Shown piece by piece: positions 9,696 through 23,300 of a DNA stretch of 64,000 nt. The notes beneath the pieces are model-generated. The model saw only the letters and a list, made by a program, of their open reading frames with translations. It did not search any database and had not been told where the DNA came from. The position numbers and the translations under genes are program-made. This DNA comes from Simmondsia chinensis (taxonomy: Eukaryota > Streptophyta > Magnoliopsida > Caryophyllales > Simmondsiaceae), in NCBI GenBank assembly GCA_018398585.1, contig JAGTTD010000013.1, forward strand, positions 30,149,131 to 30,213,130. Reading direction: 5' to 3'. Every line of letters begins with the position of its first letter. Position 1 is the stretch's first letter.

Positions 9696-11016
9696 GACCC
9701 TTATATACTTAATAATAAGTTCCTATGCCTCTCAAAGGAAGATTGGTAACAATGGAGACGTCAAATTTTATATTATCATTCGTGATGTAAAATTTTAAAT
9801 TTAACAACCAGAACTGACATCTCCAATTAAGGTTCCACACCCCCCCCCCCCCCCCCCCCCCAATGATTGGGAAACGGGAACCGGAAAGGGATCCAAAGAA
9901 GTACATCAAAATGACCAAAAAGAGATCAAAAACTTAGAATAATTAAACATTTAAACTTCCATTGATGATACACTGACAAAGTATGACATCATAGCGTAGA
10001 ACAACTTGGATATCACAATAAATGGCTAAAAGTAATCACATTGTTCATATCAGTAGTGATGACAACGCACTGGACTAATCTAGCCACCGACCAACCTCAG
10101 CAACAAGTTCTCAATCCAATAAATATCGACTACTGGTCTTCCTTGAGATGGACACATTGCTATAGAGGCTTGGAAAATCCAGGAAGGCATCGCCTTTCTT
10201 CTCGAGATATGTCAATCCATTGACTCTAAGCATAATGTGAACTCCATTCACCACCTTTGTTGGTTCCCTAATCATATCCCTATATATTGCTGCATTACCT
10301 AGACCGGGAGTTTTGGGACACAGAATGCCTTCTCATATTAAGAATTCCCTTCCATACCACATGTTGCTCTATGCAGCTCCAACATTGGGAAGCATAATCA
10401 TCTTTTTTTGACAGTAATTTTTCAACTTGCACTTTTTTGACCTATGACTTCAGTTGTTTAACCCTCGATGGGTTAGTCTAATCTTTGTCTTTGAGCACCT
10501 TCCTACTTAAGGGTCAGTTCCCGGTTTGCTCCAATCACTGGGGTGGCAGCTGGTCAACCTAGGAATAGGTTCCCCCTCCCCTAGGTATTACCAATGTAAA
10601 AAAAGAAATCTTCCTACTTAAAGAAGAAGAGTCTACTACACCACATCATTGCTAAGCTGTACTTATCTTCTATAGTTATATGATCTGGTACATAACGAAT
10701 CTCAGGATCTTCAACAGACAATTAAAACCTACCACAATCACCATACACAGTGTTTGGCATTATTAGGAGTTGACTCCTAATGGCTAACATGACCCATTAT
10801 ACAACTATAAACATTTATATCACGGTGTGATTCTTTTGCAACTTCAGATATTCATATCCTCTTTTGTTCTAAATAGATTCTAGTCTTATTGATTTCAGTA
10901 ACCCACATGAGTCAAATAGTGGAAAAAACCAGTGGAAGATACCAAAGAAACAAAATTCAATGCAACATAACAAAGACTAACAATTGTGATATTTTCAGTA
11001 TAAATCAACTGTTTTT
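9696..11016. other. Intergenic, nothing recognised
   Basis: No coding similarity seen. A run of about 22 C lies at 9839-9860. The region is downstream of DGP3, which reads toward it. Confidence 0.5.
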
Positions 11017-11268
11017 CTCCTAACTTTACATCGTACATGCATGTACCAGAGTGACCAGTCATAATATAACATGCAATTCCATAACAGACATTAAATGGAT
11101 TACAAAGAATGGCAGAGCCATAAAGAACGGGGATGGCATCCCTCCTAACTTTACATCGTACATGCATGTACCAGAGTGACCAATCATAATATAACATGCA
11201 ATTCCATAATAGACATTAAATGGATTACAAAGAATGGCAGAGCCATAAAGAACGGGGATGGCATCCCT
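11017..11268. repeat. Two tandem copies of a 125-bp unit
   Basis: 11017-11141 and 11142-11268 are almost identical (two visible transitions), each starting CTCCTAACTTTACATCG and ending in GGGGATGGCATCCCT. The near-identity suggests a recent duplication, just downstream of the DGP3 stop. Confidence 0.9.
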
Positions 11269-11695
11269 CAAGATGACACTTCTTTAACCCTCGTTAGGGC
11301 TTCAAAATGTCCTCCCAGATTTCTGGCCTTCCCAAAACGCCATGGCAAGGACTTGGAAATGTAAACAAGCGGGCTATCTCCCCACAGGCTAAACACGCAA
11401 TGTTTTGGTAAGGACTACATTCTGGAGAGGAGTGAGATAAAGCTCGAACATCTGACCAGTGCCAAGGAAGCAGTCCCCGTCTCCCCCCCCCCCCCCCCCC
11501 CTTAATTCAGCTTGAATTGCTAGGCTGTCGAGGAAGTAGGTTAGTAACACTAAGCCAAACCTCGAAAATCTCCACAGGATAAATACATATGAAGACTACA
11601 GTAGCAGTATGGCAGGCTTCACTACTCTTGATGCTTTCGAATTGGATATGCTAGAGGTTTGATTGACATTGACCATATAATTCAAATCCAACAGC
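11269..11695. other. DGP3 downstream region with poly-C tract
   Basis: Probable 3' untranslated and flanking sequence of the minus-strand gene. A run of about 18 C lies at 11485-11502. No clear polyadenylation signal was recognised. Confidence 0.4.
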
Positions 11696-14337
11696 TTAGC
11701 TTGGGGGTCTCTCCAATGAAATCCAACCAAATTTACCCTTTCTGAAATCCGTCAAGATTCGAAACGCCGCTTGGTGAACGTCTCCGCTGAACAGTTTCAT
11801 TGCAAGTTTGTGAACGAAACTGCACTCAAAAGTAGAAAGACCAGATCAGTAACGGGCCACGTGTCGCCTTGCTCAAGGGGATGCGATTTTCACATCTTTT
11901 AGACCAAGCGGATACACGGTTAGCAAGTATTTGCTTAGTTTCCATCTTTATTTTTCCAAGTTTTCTCTACAAATAATAAAAGAATTGCCAAACACTTCAA
12001 GAATTTTCAAAAATATGGAAAAACAAACCTCATTTACAAAGGAAAACTTTGGAAATAAGAGAATAACGTTCCATCTTTTGGTACAAAGGAAAGAGAAAAT
12101 AACTGGGTAAATAGCATGTCAAATTTGACCAAATTTACTAGAAAACAAGGAGGTCTAGAAGTTTTCTTGAAAAAACTTGAAAATTGTCACAAATTGTATC
12201 CCTTAAAATTCTTGAAGAACACCTCATTATGACATCAAGGTCACCACTTACAAATTGAAGTTGCGGAGATTACCTCTCCATAGAAGTGGAGGAATAGTTG
12301 TGTAAATCTGACCTGACCCACAAACCCCACTAGCCCAGGAGCGCTGTGCACCATGATGCTTTTTGCCATGTTAAATGGCTAGGCCTTGTATCAATGGAAA
12401 GCTAAATCTCAAGCTCACCAGTTGAAAGCAGATGCCACAATCACCAATGTTATGTGTTAAATTTCACTGGGCCTTTTTAGGCCCGACCCACAGAGTTGGA
12501 ACATACGAGATCCACATATAAGCTCAAGTAGGGTTCCATCATAAAACCAATTAGCAATAGGTGGAGTAACCCACTAGACTTATGTGTTGGTCTCTACTCT
12601 TTCACAACTCTAGTGTGGGATTCTACCACATAGCTTCACATCTGGAGTCTAGTTCTCAACAAAAATGGGGTACAGAAACCAGATAGCAAGATATAGAGAC
12701 GTACATTTGACCAGACTGGCCATCAGCCTCGATCCGGTAGCGATTGTAAAGGGCTTTTGTACCTAATGAAACATTTCAGTTAGATAAAGGTAATCAGTAG
12801 AAAAAAGCAACTTTTGCAATTTATATATGATCAACGAACTGTGATTTTCAGGGGTTTTTTAAGGGAAAAAAGTCATGTTTGTAATCCTTCTTCCACTAGA
12901 AATGCAAAAATAGAAGAGAGGAAACAACAAAAAGTAGCTCTTAAACCAGAAAGTGATTCTATTACAAATCACTACCGCCACCTCTGCCCATCCCCAACCC
13001 TAACCATCCTATAATGAAGGATTCATACAGGCAAATTAAAAACTCTTTTCAAGAGATAAGAACCACAAACATAACAAAATATTGTTTCCATAATCCATAA
13101 ATTACAAACTTAAAGTGATGCTAAAGAGTGTTACTGAGCAAGTACGAATGAGCAAAAGGTAAACAGTACAACCTACTGATGGAATCCTCACAAGCATCTG
13201 CACAAGAATTGCGGCAACGTCAGCCACGTCATATGACCTCTCCCCAATATCATCACAAATTGCAAGTTTTATCGCTGCTGACTGATTACTGATTCGCATA
13301 GGCAGTATACCAGGAGAATCCAGCAATTCCAAGTCTTTCCCAAATTGAACCCACCTTAACAAAGATATAACATGTGTAAATGGTTGAAATTATACAGCTT
13401 CATCACAATCGAAAACTATAAGGAGCATTTCATTGTTAAAACATCCGGTGAAAGCAAAGCTCTTAATACACATAGTTTGCCAAGCAATAAAAGTTTTAAA
13501 TCAATGCTCTACAGTTGGTAAGAAAAGAATATGGAAAAATCAGAAAAAATTGCAGAATTATAAACAGACCACAATTATATAAGCATTGAGACTTTCTGGA
13601 GCACGAATTTGTTCCAAAATGAAGTTAAGTTTATGAACATTAAAGGGCTGAAATTTGAGGTGGCATGCAGCAGGACATCAGCAACTTACTTCAGTTCTCG
13701 TGTAACACCTGGGCGCGAAGCCGCTGGGCACATCCGTCGCTTCAATAGACGGTTGATCAAAGATGATTTACCAACATTTGGGTACCCTACTATTCCAGCT
13801 CGGACCTGTTCAATAGTCAAGTATAATCATAAGGCATGAAGAAGACTGATGCAGCAATTAATCATATTTGGTCAAACTGTAAATTTTTGTTTTTTTTTTT
13901 TCCAGAAACACTTTGTGCACGAACAGTTGCAATAATAAGGGAAAATATTATAAGACCGTAGTGAGACCGGCTATGTCATATGATGTTGAATGTTGGCCAA
14001 TTAAACATCACCACGACCAGAGGTTGAAGGTGGCAGAGATGAGGATGTTACTATGGATGTGTGAACATAGTAGGAAGGACATAGATCAGCAATGGTGTTA
14101 TAAGAAATTAATTAGGCGCGACTCCCATTTAAGATAAGTAGAGGGAGCGACCTTTGCAATGGTTTGGGCATGTTAGGAGGAAACCGACTATCGCCCCTGC
14201 TAGGAAATGTGAACAACTACATAATACACACTGAAAGAGAGGTAGAGGCAGGCCTAAGAAAAGCTGGATGAAGATGATTGGACACGACCTTACCCACCTA
14301 AACCTTATAGAAGGAATGGCTTACATAGAGCCAAGTG

Positions 14338-14368
<31 letters not shown>

Positions 14369-17300
14369 AAAGACAAGTGGTCGACATAGCTGTTAAGAGA
14401 GAGCACACCGATGCCAGTTCACAGTGCCTATAGGCTTGCATGTATGTTATTGGTGCTTTTTTTTTTTTTTTTTTTTGCCTGTTTGTTATTGCTATATTCA
14501 ACTTGAATTTCATAAATACCATTCTTTTTAGAGTAGGGCGCCCTTTGAAAACAATCTCTCTACAAGGTAGCATCCTATAGAAGCAAGCATGCATACATCT
14601 TACCCTTCCCACACCTTGCTTTGACTGGAGTCTCTTTGAAGCATTGAGTGGTTGTTGTACACTTTTACGAAGGGTGCTTTTATTAGGGGTATTTTGGTCA
14701 AAAAAATTTTAGTTCTTGCTTCTACTTCTACTTTAAAGGAGAAGCACTATTTTTTGTTTATGCTTAAAAGTAGAAGAATAGCTTTAGCTTCTATTTAAAA
14801 GCACTTTTCATTCAACGCCAAACACCCTCAAATCTTGGAAAATGTGCTCTTTTCCTGAGAAAATACTTCTTTTCATAAAAGAAGTTCGCTAAACAAGCCA
14901 TTGGCACTTCAGTTTCACATCAACTTGTTTGTATGTGCCTTTGATTAACTCTTTTACGGGTGGAAGAGGATAAGCTTGACTCCCCAACACCCCAAAAGCT
15001 ACGCTGATTTGTTCTAGAGGAACATTTACCCTAACGTTACCAGAAAAACCTAAGAAAGAACTCTAATATCCGCAAACACAAATACTTACTCAAGCTACAA
15101 GGACTTCACTTGCTCAGAAATTCCGAGTAGGTTTTGAAGCACACTAATAAGTGAAAATTTTTCATCTTGACAGAAACAGTGAGTTCGTCCAAATCTTTTT
15201 GGTTTATGCATTTAGGTACCAACGTTCACTTCTATTTCCGGCAGAATAAAAACATACGGTTTCAGTTCCTCCAGGAAATATGGTGACGATAATTTCGGGG
15301 ACACAGAATATAACAATGAAAGGAAAGAAATTTACCAAGACTATAGCACTCAATAATGCAGGATACTCATTCCCATGTTAAAAAGGTGGGAAATTGCTAT
15401 AGATGTTTTGGCATAAGACATGAATAGTATTAGCTGAGATTGTATTTTGGAATCATAAATTGTAAACCCTTTGTCAAAATTGACAGCCCACGTTACGTAA
15501 TCAAATTGTAATCAGAGTCCAAGATATAAACCACACAGAGCGATGAGATGGTCCCAAATAACCATGAGCAGCCTGACATTTTAATGTGCATCGTCATGCA
15601 CATCGGCGGATCTAGAGGGGGTTGAGCCCCCCCTGAATTTTAAAATAAAGTCCACAAGAAATAAAAATCAGATATGGGCTTTGGGTTTGATGGTCACTGG
15701 CCTCAGCTATGAATGGGAGTGCTTAGGTTCGAACCCCAGCGGAGGCCAATCTTTTGCCCTTTTTTTGTTTTTGTTTTTTTTTTTTATCAACATTTGCTTT
15801 TTTTTGTTCAGATCCCTTAAATGTAATAATAACCTAACCTAACAGCCCCCCTCCCCGACTCCCCTAACAGCCCCCCTCCCCGACTCCCCTCCACCCCCAC
15901 CCCACGCATGCCGCCGCCGAGCGCCGCCTGCCCCATCAATTCGCCTTCCCCGCTGCCGCTAGCTCCCCCTCGCGCACCACCCTCTAGGCACCAGCCATCT
16001 TAAATGTAAGTTTTGTTATTTTTTTGTTTTATTTACATAATATATACAATACTTTTAAGTTTTCATCTCATATTTCTCTAATTAAAATTCTAATTTTTTA
16101 AATTTTAGTAAGAGATATCAATTTTTTTTTCATTAATTGGAAAACAATTACTCGTCTCCAAGTTCAAAACCTTTCTCGAGTTTGGAATAATATAGTCTTT
16201 GTTGCTTGATATTTGTTATTAGTATATAAATCAGTTGACAATTGTTCTTGTTTTATAACAGAGTTAACTATGTTCAAGTTTTGAAACAATTATGGAACGA
16301 TTCCAAAACATAAAAACTCGAAGGGATGCTTAGTGGTATTTTAGTTTATATCGGTAATAATAATTTTTGTTATAATGATTTATCTTTTTATGTTAACTTT
16401 ACCTTAATAATATGTTAATTTTATAGTAATTTAAGATATAGAGATATTATTTTTTGTAGTTTTTTAGTTTTTATAGTACTTTCCTAGTTTGATTGGATAC
16501 GCTTTCTCTTTTTTTTTTTTTTTTTGAGTTGTGAAACTATTAAAAAAATGTCAATGGTGAATTTGTAATAATTTTTATTATATAATTTATTATTTTTTAT
16601 TCAAGCCCCCCCCTACCCCAAAATCCTAGATCCGCCACTGCGTGACACACGTTCCTACCTGTCAAGATTGATTCAAGATACATTGATGTGTCTTGACAGT
16701 GGTGATACTGCTGGGATGGTCAGTGGACCTCATTGTTGCACCCAGTGTGGGATTCACATGAGTTTCCACGCAGGGAGAAGCAGTGAGGGTCCACCACAAT
16801 GATATTTCCCAACCAAAGGGGTGCTTTTAGGAACCATGAGATGCATTTGGAAGGTTAGCATGGTTAGAAAGGCCATTCACTAAGTTCACACACGGTGCCC
16901 ACATGTCTGAGTACTTCGAAGAAAGTAAGCTTATCCAACTATATGGCGTGTGAAGAGAGCACAATAAAGTCTACATAGGCAAACCCAATAGACACAGTTT
17001 TGTCTGGCCAAGGACTGCAGTAGTCATTGCGATCCAGTCAGAGGCTCATATCCTGGAGTGTGCTTACGGGATGCAATGTCCTTTTAGAAGATTTGAGAAA
17101 GAACACCTTCAACAGGTGAGAGCGTGAAGGACTTCTCAGCCAGTGTGAGTTATGCACAATAGCCACCCTTGCAAGACATTGCAGTGCTTGTGGCACGGAG
17201 CTATGTGACACAAGCAGAGTCTGGCATTGTTTTTGGACTGCTTTTGGGGAAAGGAGTCTTTCAGAATGTGGTTCCAGAGGGGTTGAGAAAATTTTTTTAC

Positions 17301-20300
17301 CAAAACCAACTTTTTGAGAAAACTAGGGCAGGGTAACATTGTATTTGGTTCAGCTTTTTTTAACTTAGGCTCTGTTTGGAAACAGGAAAATCTAAAAGAA
17401 AAAAAAAAATGTAAGGAAAAAAAGTTGAAGGGAAAGAAAATAGGAAAAAATTACTTTTTTTCCGTTGTTTGGAAGTCAAAGAAAAGTAAGGAAAAAAAAG
17501 TATGTTTCTAAGATTAATTTTTTTCTTTTGTTTGGATGGTAGAAAATAAAATGAAAAAAAAAAAAAATTTATCTAACCTAATAAGCTATAGTCTTGTTAT
17601 ATCGTGTGAGCCGTGTGAATTTCTAGTGACGAATCTTGACATTGTTTTGTTGGAATTTATCATCCAAATATTTGACATTTTACTATATACAATTAAAGAT
17701 CTTGAGGTTTAAAAACTCTTATTGGTGTAGACACTTGCAAATCACGCAAGAACAGGTATCCTAGAGATTTCAGGTGTCTAGGCCGTGTAGTCACTTTCCT
17801 TAAGACTTATTTCGGCATAGGAAATAGTCTCAGGGATACAACGACAAGCAATACGACAAAGTGAAAGTGTGTAAAGGGAGAGATAGAAGAGATGAATGAG
17901 AATGAAGTTTTCAAAGAACTTTCAACACTTTGATTCACAAGATCTATTCAAAGTTCTTTCTTTTTTCCCTCAATTAATTCACATATTTCCAATCTAATTA
18001 AATGGGGGAATATATATGTTAATAATGAAAAGAGACGTCCCCTAAAGACACCCCAAAAAGAAGTGCGAAAACCCGGAAATAGCCGCGCACCAGAACTGCC
18101 AAACATCGCCTTGTGTGTCGACACACAGCTCTGTTCCGTGTGCTTCTGTAAGATTGTGCGTCAACACATGGGCTCTGTGTGTCGACACACAACTCTGTAT
18201 TTTCGTTCTGTAAGATTGTGTGTCGACGCAAGAGCACTGTGTGTCAACACACATCCCATACATTTAAAAACACTTTAAAACATCGGGACAAATCTCAAAT
18301 ACTTCGTTAACAATACTCATTTTGAAAATACACCAACATTCCCCCATCATTTTCAAAATACAATCATTCTCACATACAACATCTCTAAGTTAAAGGAGGC
18401 CTTATTATGCATCAATGAGGGTGTCTCTCGATTGAACCCTCAGTTAGTGAAGACACCGTTACAGTTAATCGAATTGAAAATGGTAGACCAAGCTTTGAAC
18501 CATACAACCCATTTGACTAACCGACTATGTCATCACGCATAAGGCTTACTCCCCGTACACACCCTACAACTCCCAAATCAGCACATGTGAAGTCTTGTGT
18601 CCTGTACCCTTTGTGAGCGTTTCAGAGCCAAACCCTTTGTCAAAAATCACTCCTTGAAGCGACCAAACTTCACACTCACTAAGGTGGACCCCCATTGATC
18701 GTGTCCCTGCGACTCGACATTCAGTAATAATATAAACACAGGTTCATTAAGAGCATACGCTCATCCTCTTAGATTTTCTAACGCAAGTAACCAAGCACTT
18801 TTCACACGGGATGGAAAAATCTCTTTTAGTGCTCACAGTCACACAGATGACAAGTCTCACTTATTGAACCCGAGACCTAACGTCATACTAGGCGTCGAGT
18901 TGAGGGCCTATCATGGGTGACTAAAAATGACAGGTTTCACTTCATTTATTTATTATCAAGTCTCTAGCAACGATTTTAAGCAAGAGATATGCTAGATTCT
19001 GACGTACGTTTTCAAAATCCACAGTGACCACTCAATCTTTCATGAGTTACTTCACTTAACAATATTTGACACTAATGTGTCCGGACTTTCGGTGATTCAT
19101 GTCACTTTTATACATTTGAAAGCATATCTCACTATCACAATGGATAGAAATAGTTAATATTGGCTTAGGCCACAAAGGAATCTTAAACACAAGATCCTTT
19201 AATCATTCTGTTTCTTTATAAGCAGAAACAAGAGCAATAAACTCTATTATCACAATGGAATTTATAACACATGTTAGTTTCTTGAAACTCAAGGAACAAC
19301 ACCCCCACCACTTATAACATTTACTAACTTTAGAAGCGTAGTCCTCCTTATTGGATATACAACTGCATCCAAGTATTCTTCTATATAGAAGAGTTATCGT
19401 TAATATCAACACCATAACTCATGGTCATTCCAGTACCTTATGTAGCACATGCCAGTTACCTTTACTTACATAGCTAGTTATACACAATCAGCTATCCAAC
19501 AACAAAGGCTACATCTAACCTTTTCAAATTCCAATTATATCATCGGAACACTTTCATTTGGTTCTACATTTTCACACCAAATTTCAACAAGTAATCAACA
19601 TACATACATACAACGAATCCTCTGATTTGTTAAACTTGTCATATGCACTTTTCGGATTCATTACCTACTTCTTTCAAAAGGCAACATCGCTAGACTACAC
19701 AGTCTCGGCATAGTATCACAATATATGACACGGCAATATCGAACTTAGACATTCATATTATTTCTAGTTCATTCCTCCAGAAATATACAGGTCTGATCGC
19801 TAGGACTTCTCTTTTCACACTCTTTTACTCTTTCAAAGTTCTAGAGTCTTTCCAGTGATATTCCCTCAAACATGATTTTCATCATAATTTACTTCACATA
19901 ATCACAATGTATCACTCAATATCAATGAAAGACTCAAAGCCTTTTTAATGTACTCATTTATTTTTACATATCAATTTACCCATAGCTAAATCATATGAAA
20001 TATCATGCCATTTATAAGCATCTAACTTTATGGGTAACACATGAGTCATTATAATACAGTACTCATGTACACTTAAGTTTTGTCACTTTGATGACTAACA
20101 ACATGTGAATGTAGGGTCACATATTTATCTCATTTTCCATGCAACAATTGCATATAACTTAGATTCAACTTGAGCATTTTCACATTCATTATATAAATGC
20201 ACTTCATTTTAACCGACTACTCAATCATCATACACATATGTCCTTAAAATGCAAGTAAGCTTTACTTCAACGGCATTAATCATAATGAGTGATAAAAAGA

Positions 20301-23300
20301 ATTTTTACACGCATGCCGGTTTCCATTGGAACATTACATCCAATAACGTTAGAAAACCCACCGAAGATATGTGGTCAGTTATGAAATTATAAATCATCAT
20401 TTCCAAGTGCTTTAATACAATTTCTTTCATCATCCTTAATCATGAACTTCAATTTGAATATCTTTATATAAGTCACATTAGGGATCAATTTATGTAATAT
20501 TATCATATACTTCATGATCCACTAATACATTCAAATTCACATCACTTTCATTTAATCAAGTAAAAAAACAGCATTCATTTTCATAAATAACCAAGCCGTA
20601 AAGTTCATAACCACATTAAGGTTCATGGACATATTGACCTCATAACAACATCAATATATATGGTTATACTAATCATTTTTTATGATGCATCAGCTTTAAT
20701 TTAATGAAATCATACATCCATAATTTTATTAACATGCATATGAGCATTAATCGTACAACCATATTCATGTCCATGCTCATACTTTCATATCTATGGACAT
20801 GCATGTATTAGTTATATTAACTACCATGCATCATCATTATAACTCCACTAACATATATACATGATTATATTCAAACTTACTTTCATGATTTTCCAACTCC
20901 ACTATTGTTCACTCTATTATGCCATAACATCAATTCCGTCAATGAATAATACGTACAAGAGATTGACATGAATCACCGTCAAAACAAGAATGTGTCAAAA
21001 TACCCACGTTTATATTCTATTACGGGCTTATGTCCACATAATTATTAACATACGTGCATTAAACCTCAATCTAATTGTTGTTCAGATTACAATTCATACA
21101 ACAATGAATTTACTACACACAATGCACAATTTTCCATTTGTACCAAACTATAAATACCTTTTCATATTTCATGAAGAACCCGTTGTTCTTTTCAATTCAT
21201 AAAATACATGGATCATAGTCAACATACTTCATTCACTTATTTATTATTACTAGTTTTGGCATCATCTCGGTATCTAGTTTCAACAACCATGCTAAACAAG
21301 GATTTCCCTTTTAGCATCACCTTGGCGTTTGGTTTCAACAACCACCCAAAACATCCATTTTATACATAGAGATATATCATGAAAAATTTTACCATAGAAA
21401 ATTACATTCCATTATATATGCGTCATTTTGCAAAATTCAATGTTATTCCATGGTTGTTCGTATTACCGCCATAACCCTTGCGGGCATCATGATCCCAAAA
21501 TCCCAAAATCATCATATATTATTAGTTGTTCCTTTACACATGAGAGGAATTTGGTTGAGTGGATAAAATTCTCTTTATCCCCAAAAGTGGGGCACACGGA
21601 TTCAATTTTCTCTAACCACAAGTCCCCCCCCCCCCCCCCTCCTTCCTTTTCTCTTTTTTTAATTTTTTCTTTCTTGGCGATTTCTCTTTCGTTTTCAGTT
21701 TTTTTTTTTTTTTTTTTTTTAAATTTCCGATTTTCCTTTTGTTAAATTAACATGATACAAAATTATTCAATTAAATTTCATGTATCATTTGATCAAACTT
21801 CATGATTCACAACCATCATGAATTCAAAGGCACTTGATCATAAATTCATGATCCAAACAATCAATGCCTATTTAATTTTAGTTTTGATATCACAAGTATG
21901 CTTATCAATGAATGCACTTCAATTCACATGAATCTCATGATTTCACCCCAAATCATCAAATAATGTCTAAATGGAAAAGTTAGGAGTTTTATCTTTGGAA
22001 TTTCAACCCCACAAGTAAATATACTTTCATGCATAAACAACAATGCATCAACCACTCCTTCTTAAGCATTATAGAACTTCATGATTTTATCCCGAATCAA
22101 ATATACGAGATTTCACACAACTTGATTCCATTATTTGGATGCAACTCAAAAGGCATAAAGGCATTTTACTATTATCCTTATACATGCCATGCCCAAATTG
22201 ACCATCACCATAAATTCTCGAATTATGTTATGAAATTATATGCAAATTAATCATGTTCATCATCAACAAGCACAAATACAAATTCTCATTCATCTTAGAG
22301 CATCATGGTTTCATGATTTTCAAAACTAAATGACGTACCTTGATCCATAGCAATTCATACAAAAGATAGATCCAAGAAAGGTTCCAATCCTCTCCATCAC
22401 TTTCTCCAATCTCACATGGTTCGCCATCAAATCCCGCAAAGTGAAGAATCCATTCGCTATTAATGAATATAAGTCTTAAGATTGTTGGTGTAAACACTTG
22501 CAAATCACGCAAGAACGGGTATCCCAGAGATCTCAGGTGTCAAGGCCATGTAGTCACTTTCCTTAAGACTTATTTCAGCGTAGGAAATAGCCTCAAGAAT
22601 ACAACGACAACCAATACGATGAAGTGAAAGTGTGTAAAGGGAAAGATAGAAGAGATGAATGAGAATGAAGTTTTCAAAGAACTTTCAACACTTTGATTCA
22701 CAAGATCTTTTTCAAAGTTCTTTCTTTTTTTCCTCAGTTAATTCATATATTTTTAATCTGATTAAAGGGGGGAATATATATGTTAATAGTGAAAAGAGAC
22801 GTTCCCTAAAGACACCCCAAAAATAAGCGCAAAAACCCAGAAATAACCGCGCACCAGAACTGCCAAAAATCGCCCTATGTGTCAACACACAGACCTGTAT
22901 TTTCGTTCTGTAAGATTGTGTGTCGACACACACCTTTGTTCCGTGTGCTTATGTAAGATTGTGCGTCGACACACGAGCCCTGTGTGTCAACACACATCCC
23001 ATACATGTAAAAACACTTTAAAACATCGGAACAAATCTCAAATACTTCGTTAACAATACTCATTTTGAAAATACACCAACTCTACCCATGAGTTTAAAAC
23101 AATTTTTAAATATTTAAAATACTTCTCAAAATATTTATCAACTTTTAAAATATTTTTTTACATATTTAAAATATTTTTCAAATGTATAAAATATTTTTAT
23201 GGGTTATTTACACTAAAGATCTCTTCACTTTTCTTATTATGCTAGTTTAGTTCTTATACTTTTAGTTGTGTCAATTTAGTCTCTCTGTAGTTTATACTGT

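Larger units (their letters stand above)
17720..23080 (-). mobile_element. LARD-like non-coding LTR retrotransposon (5.36 kb)
   Basis: Two direct LTRs (17720-18338 and 22483-23080) flank about 4.1 kb with no gag or pol reading frame. The minus orientation is shown by a purine tract ending ATGGGGGAA next to the 17.7-18.3 kb LTR. ACTCT lies at 17715-17719 and again at the right edge (23079-23083, overlapping the LTR end), a likely 5-bp target duplication. A standard tRNA-Met primer site is not seen at the other LTR. It must be mobilised by another element. Confidence 0.75.
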
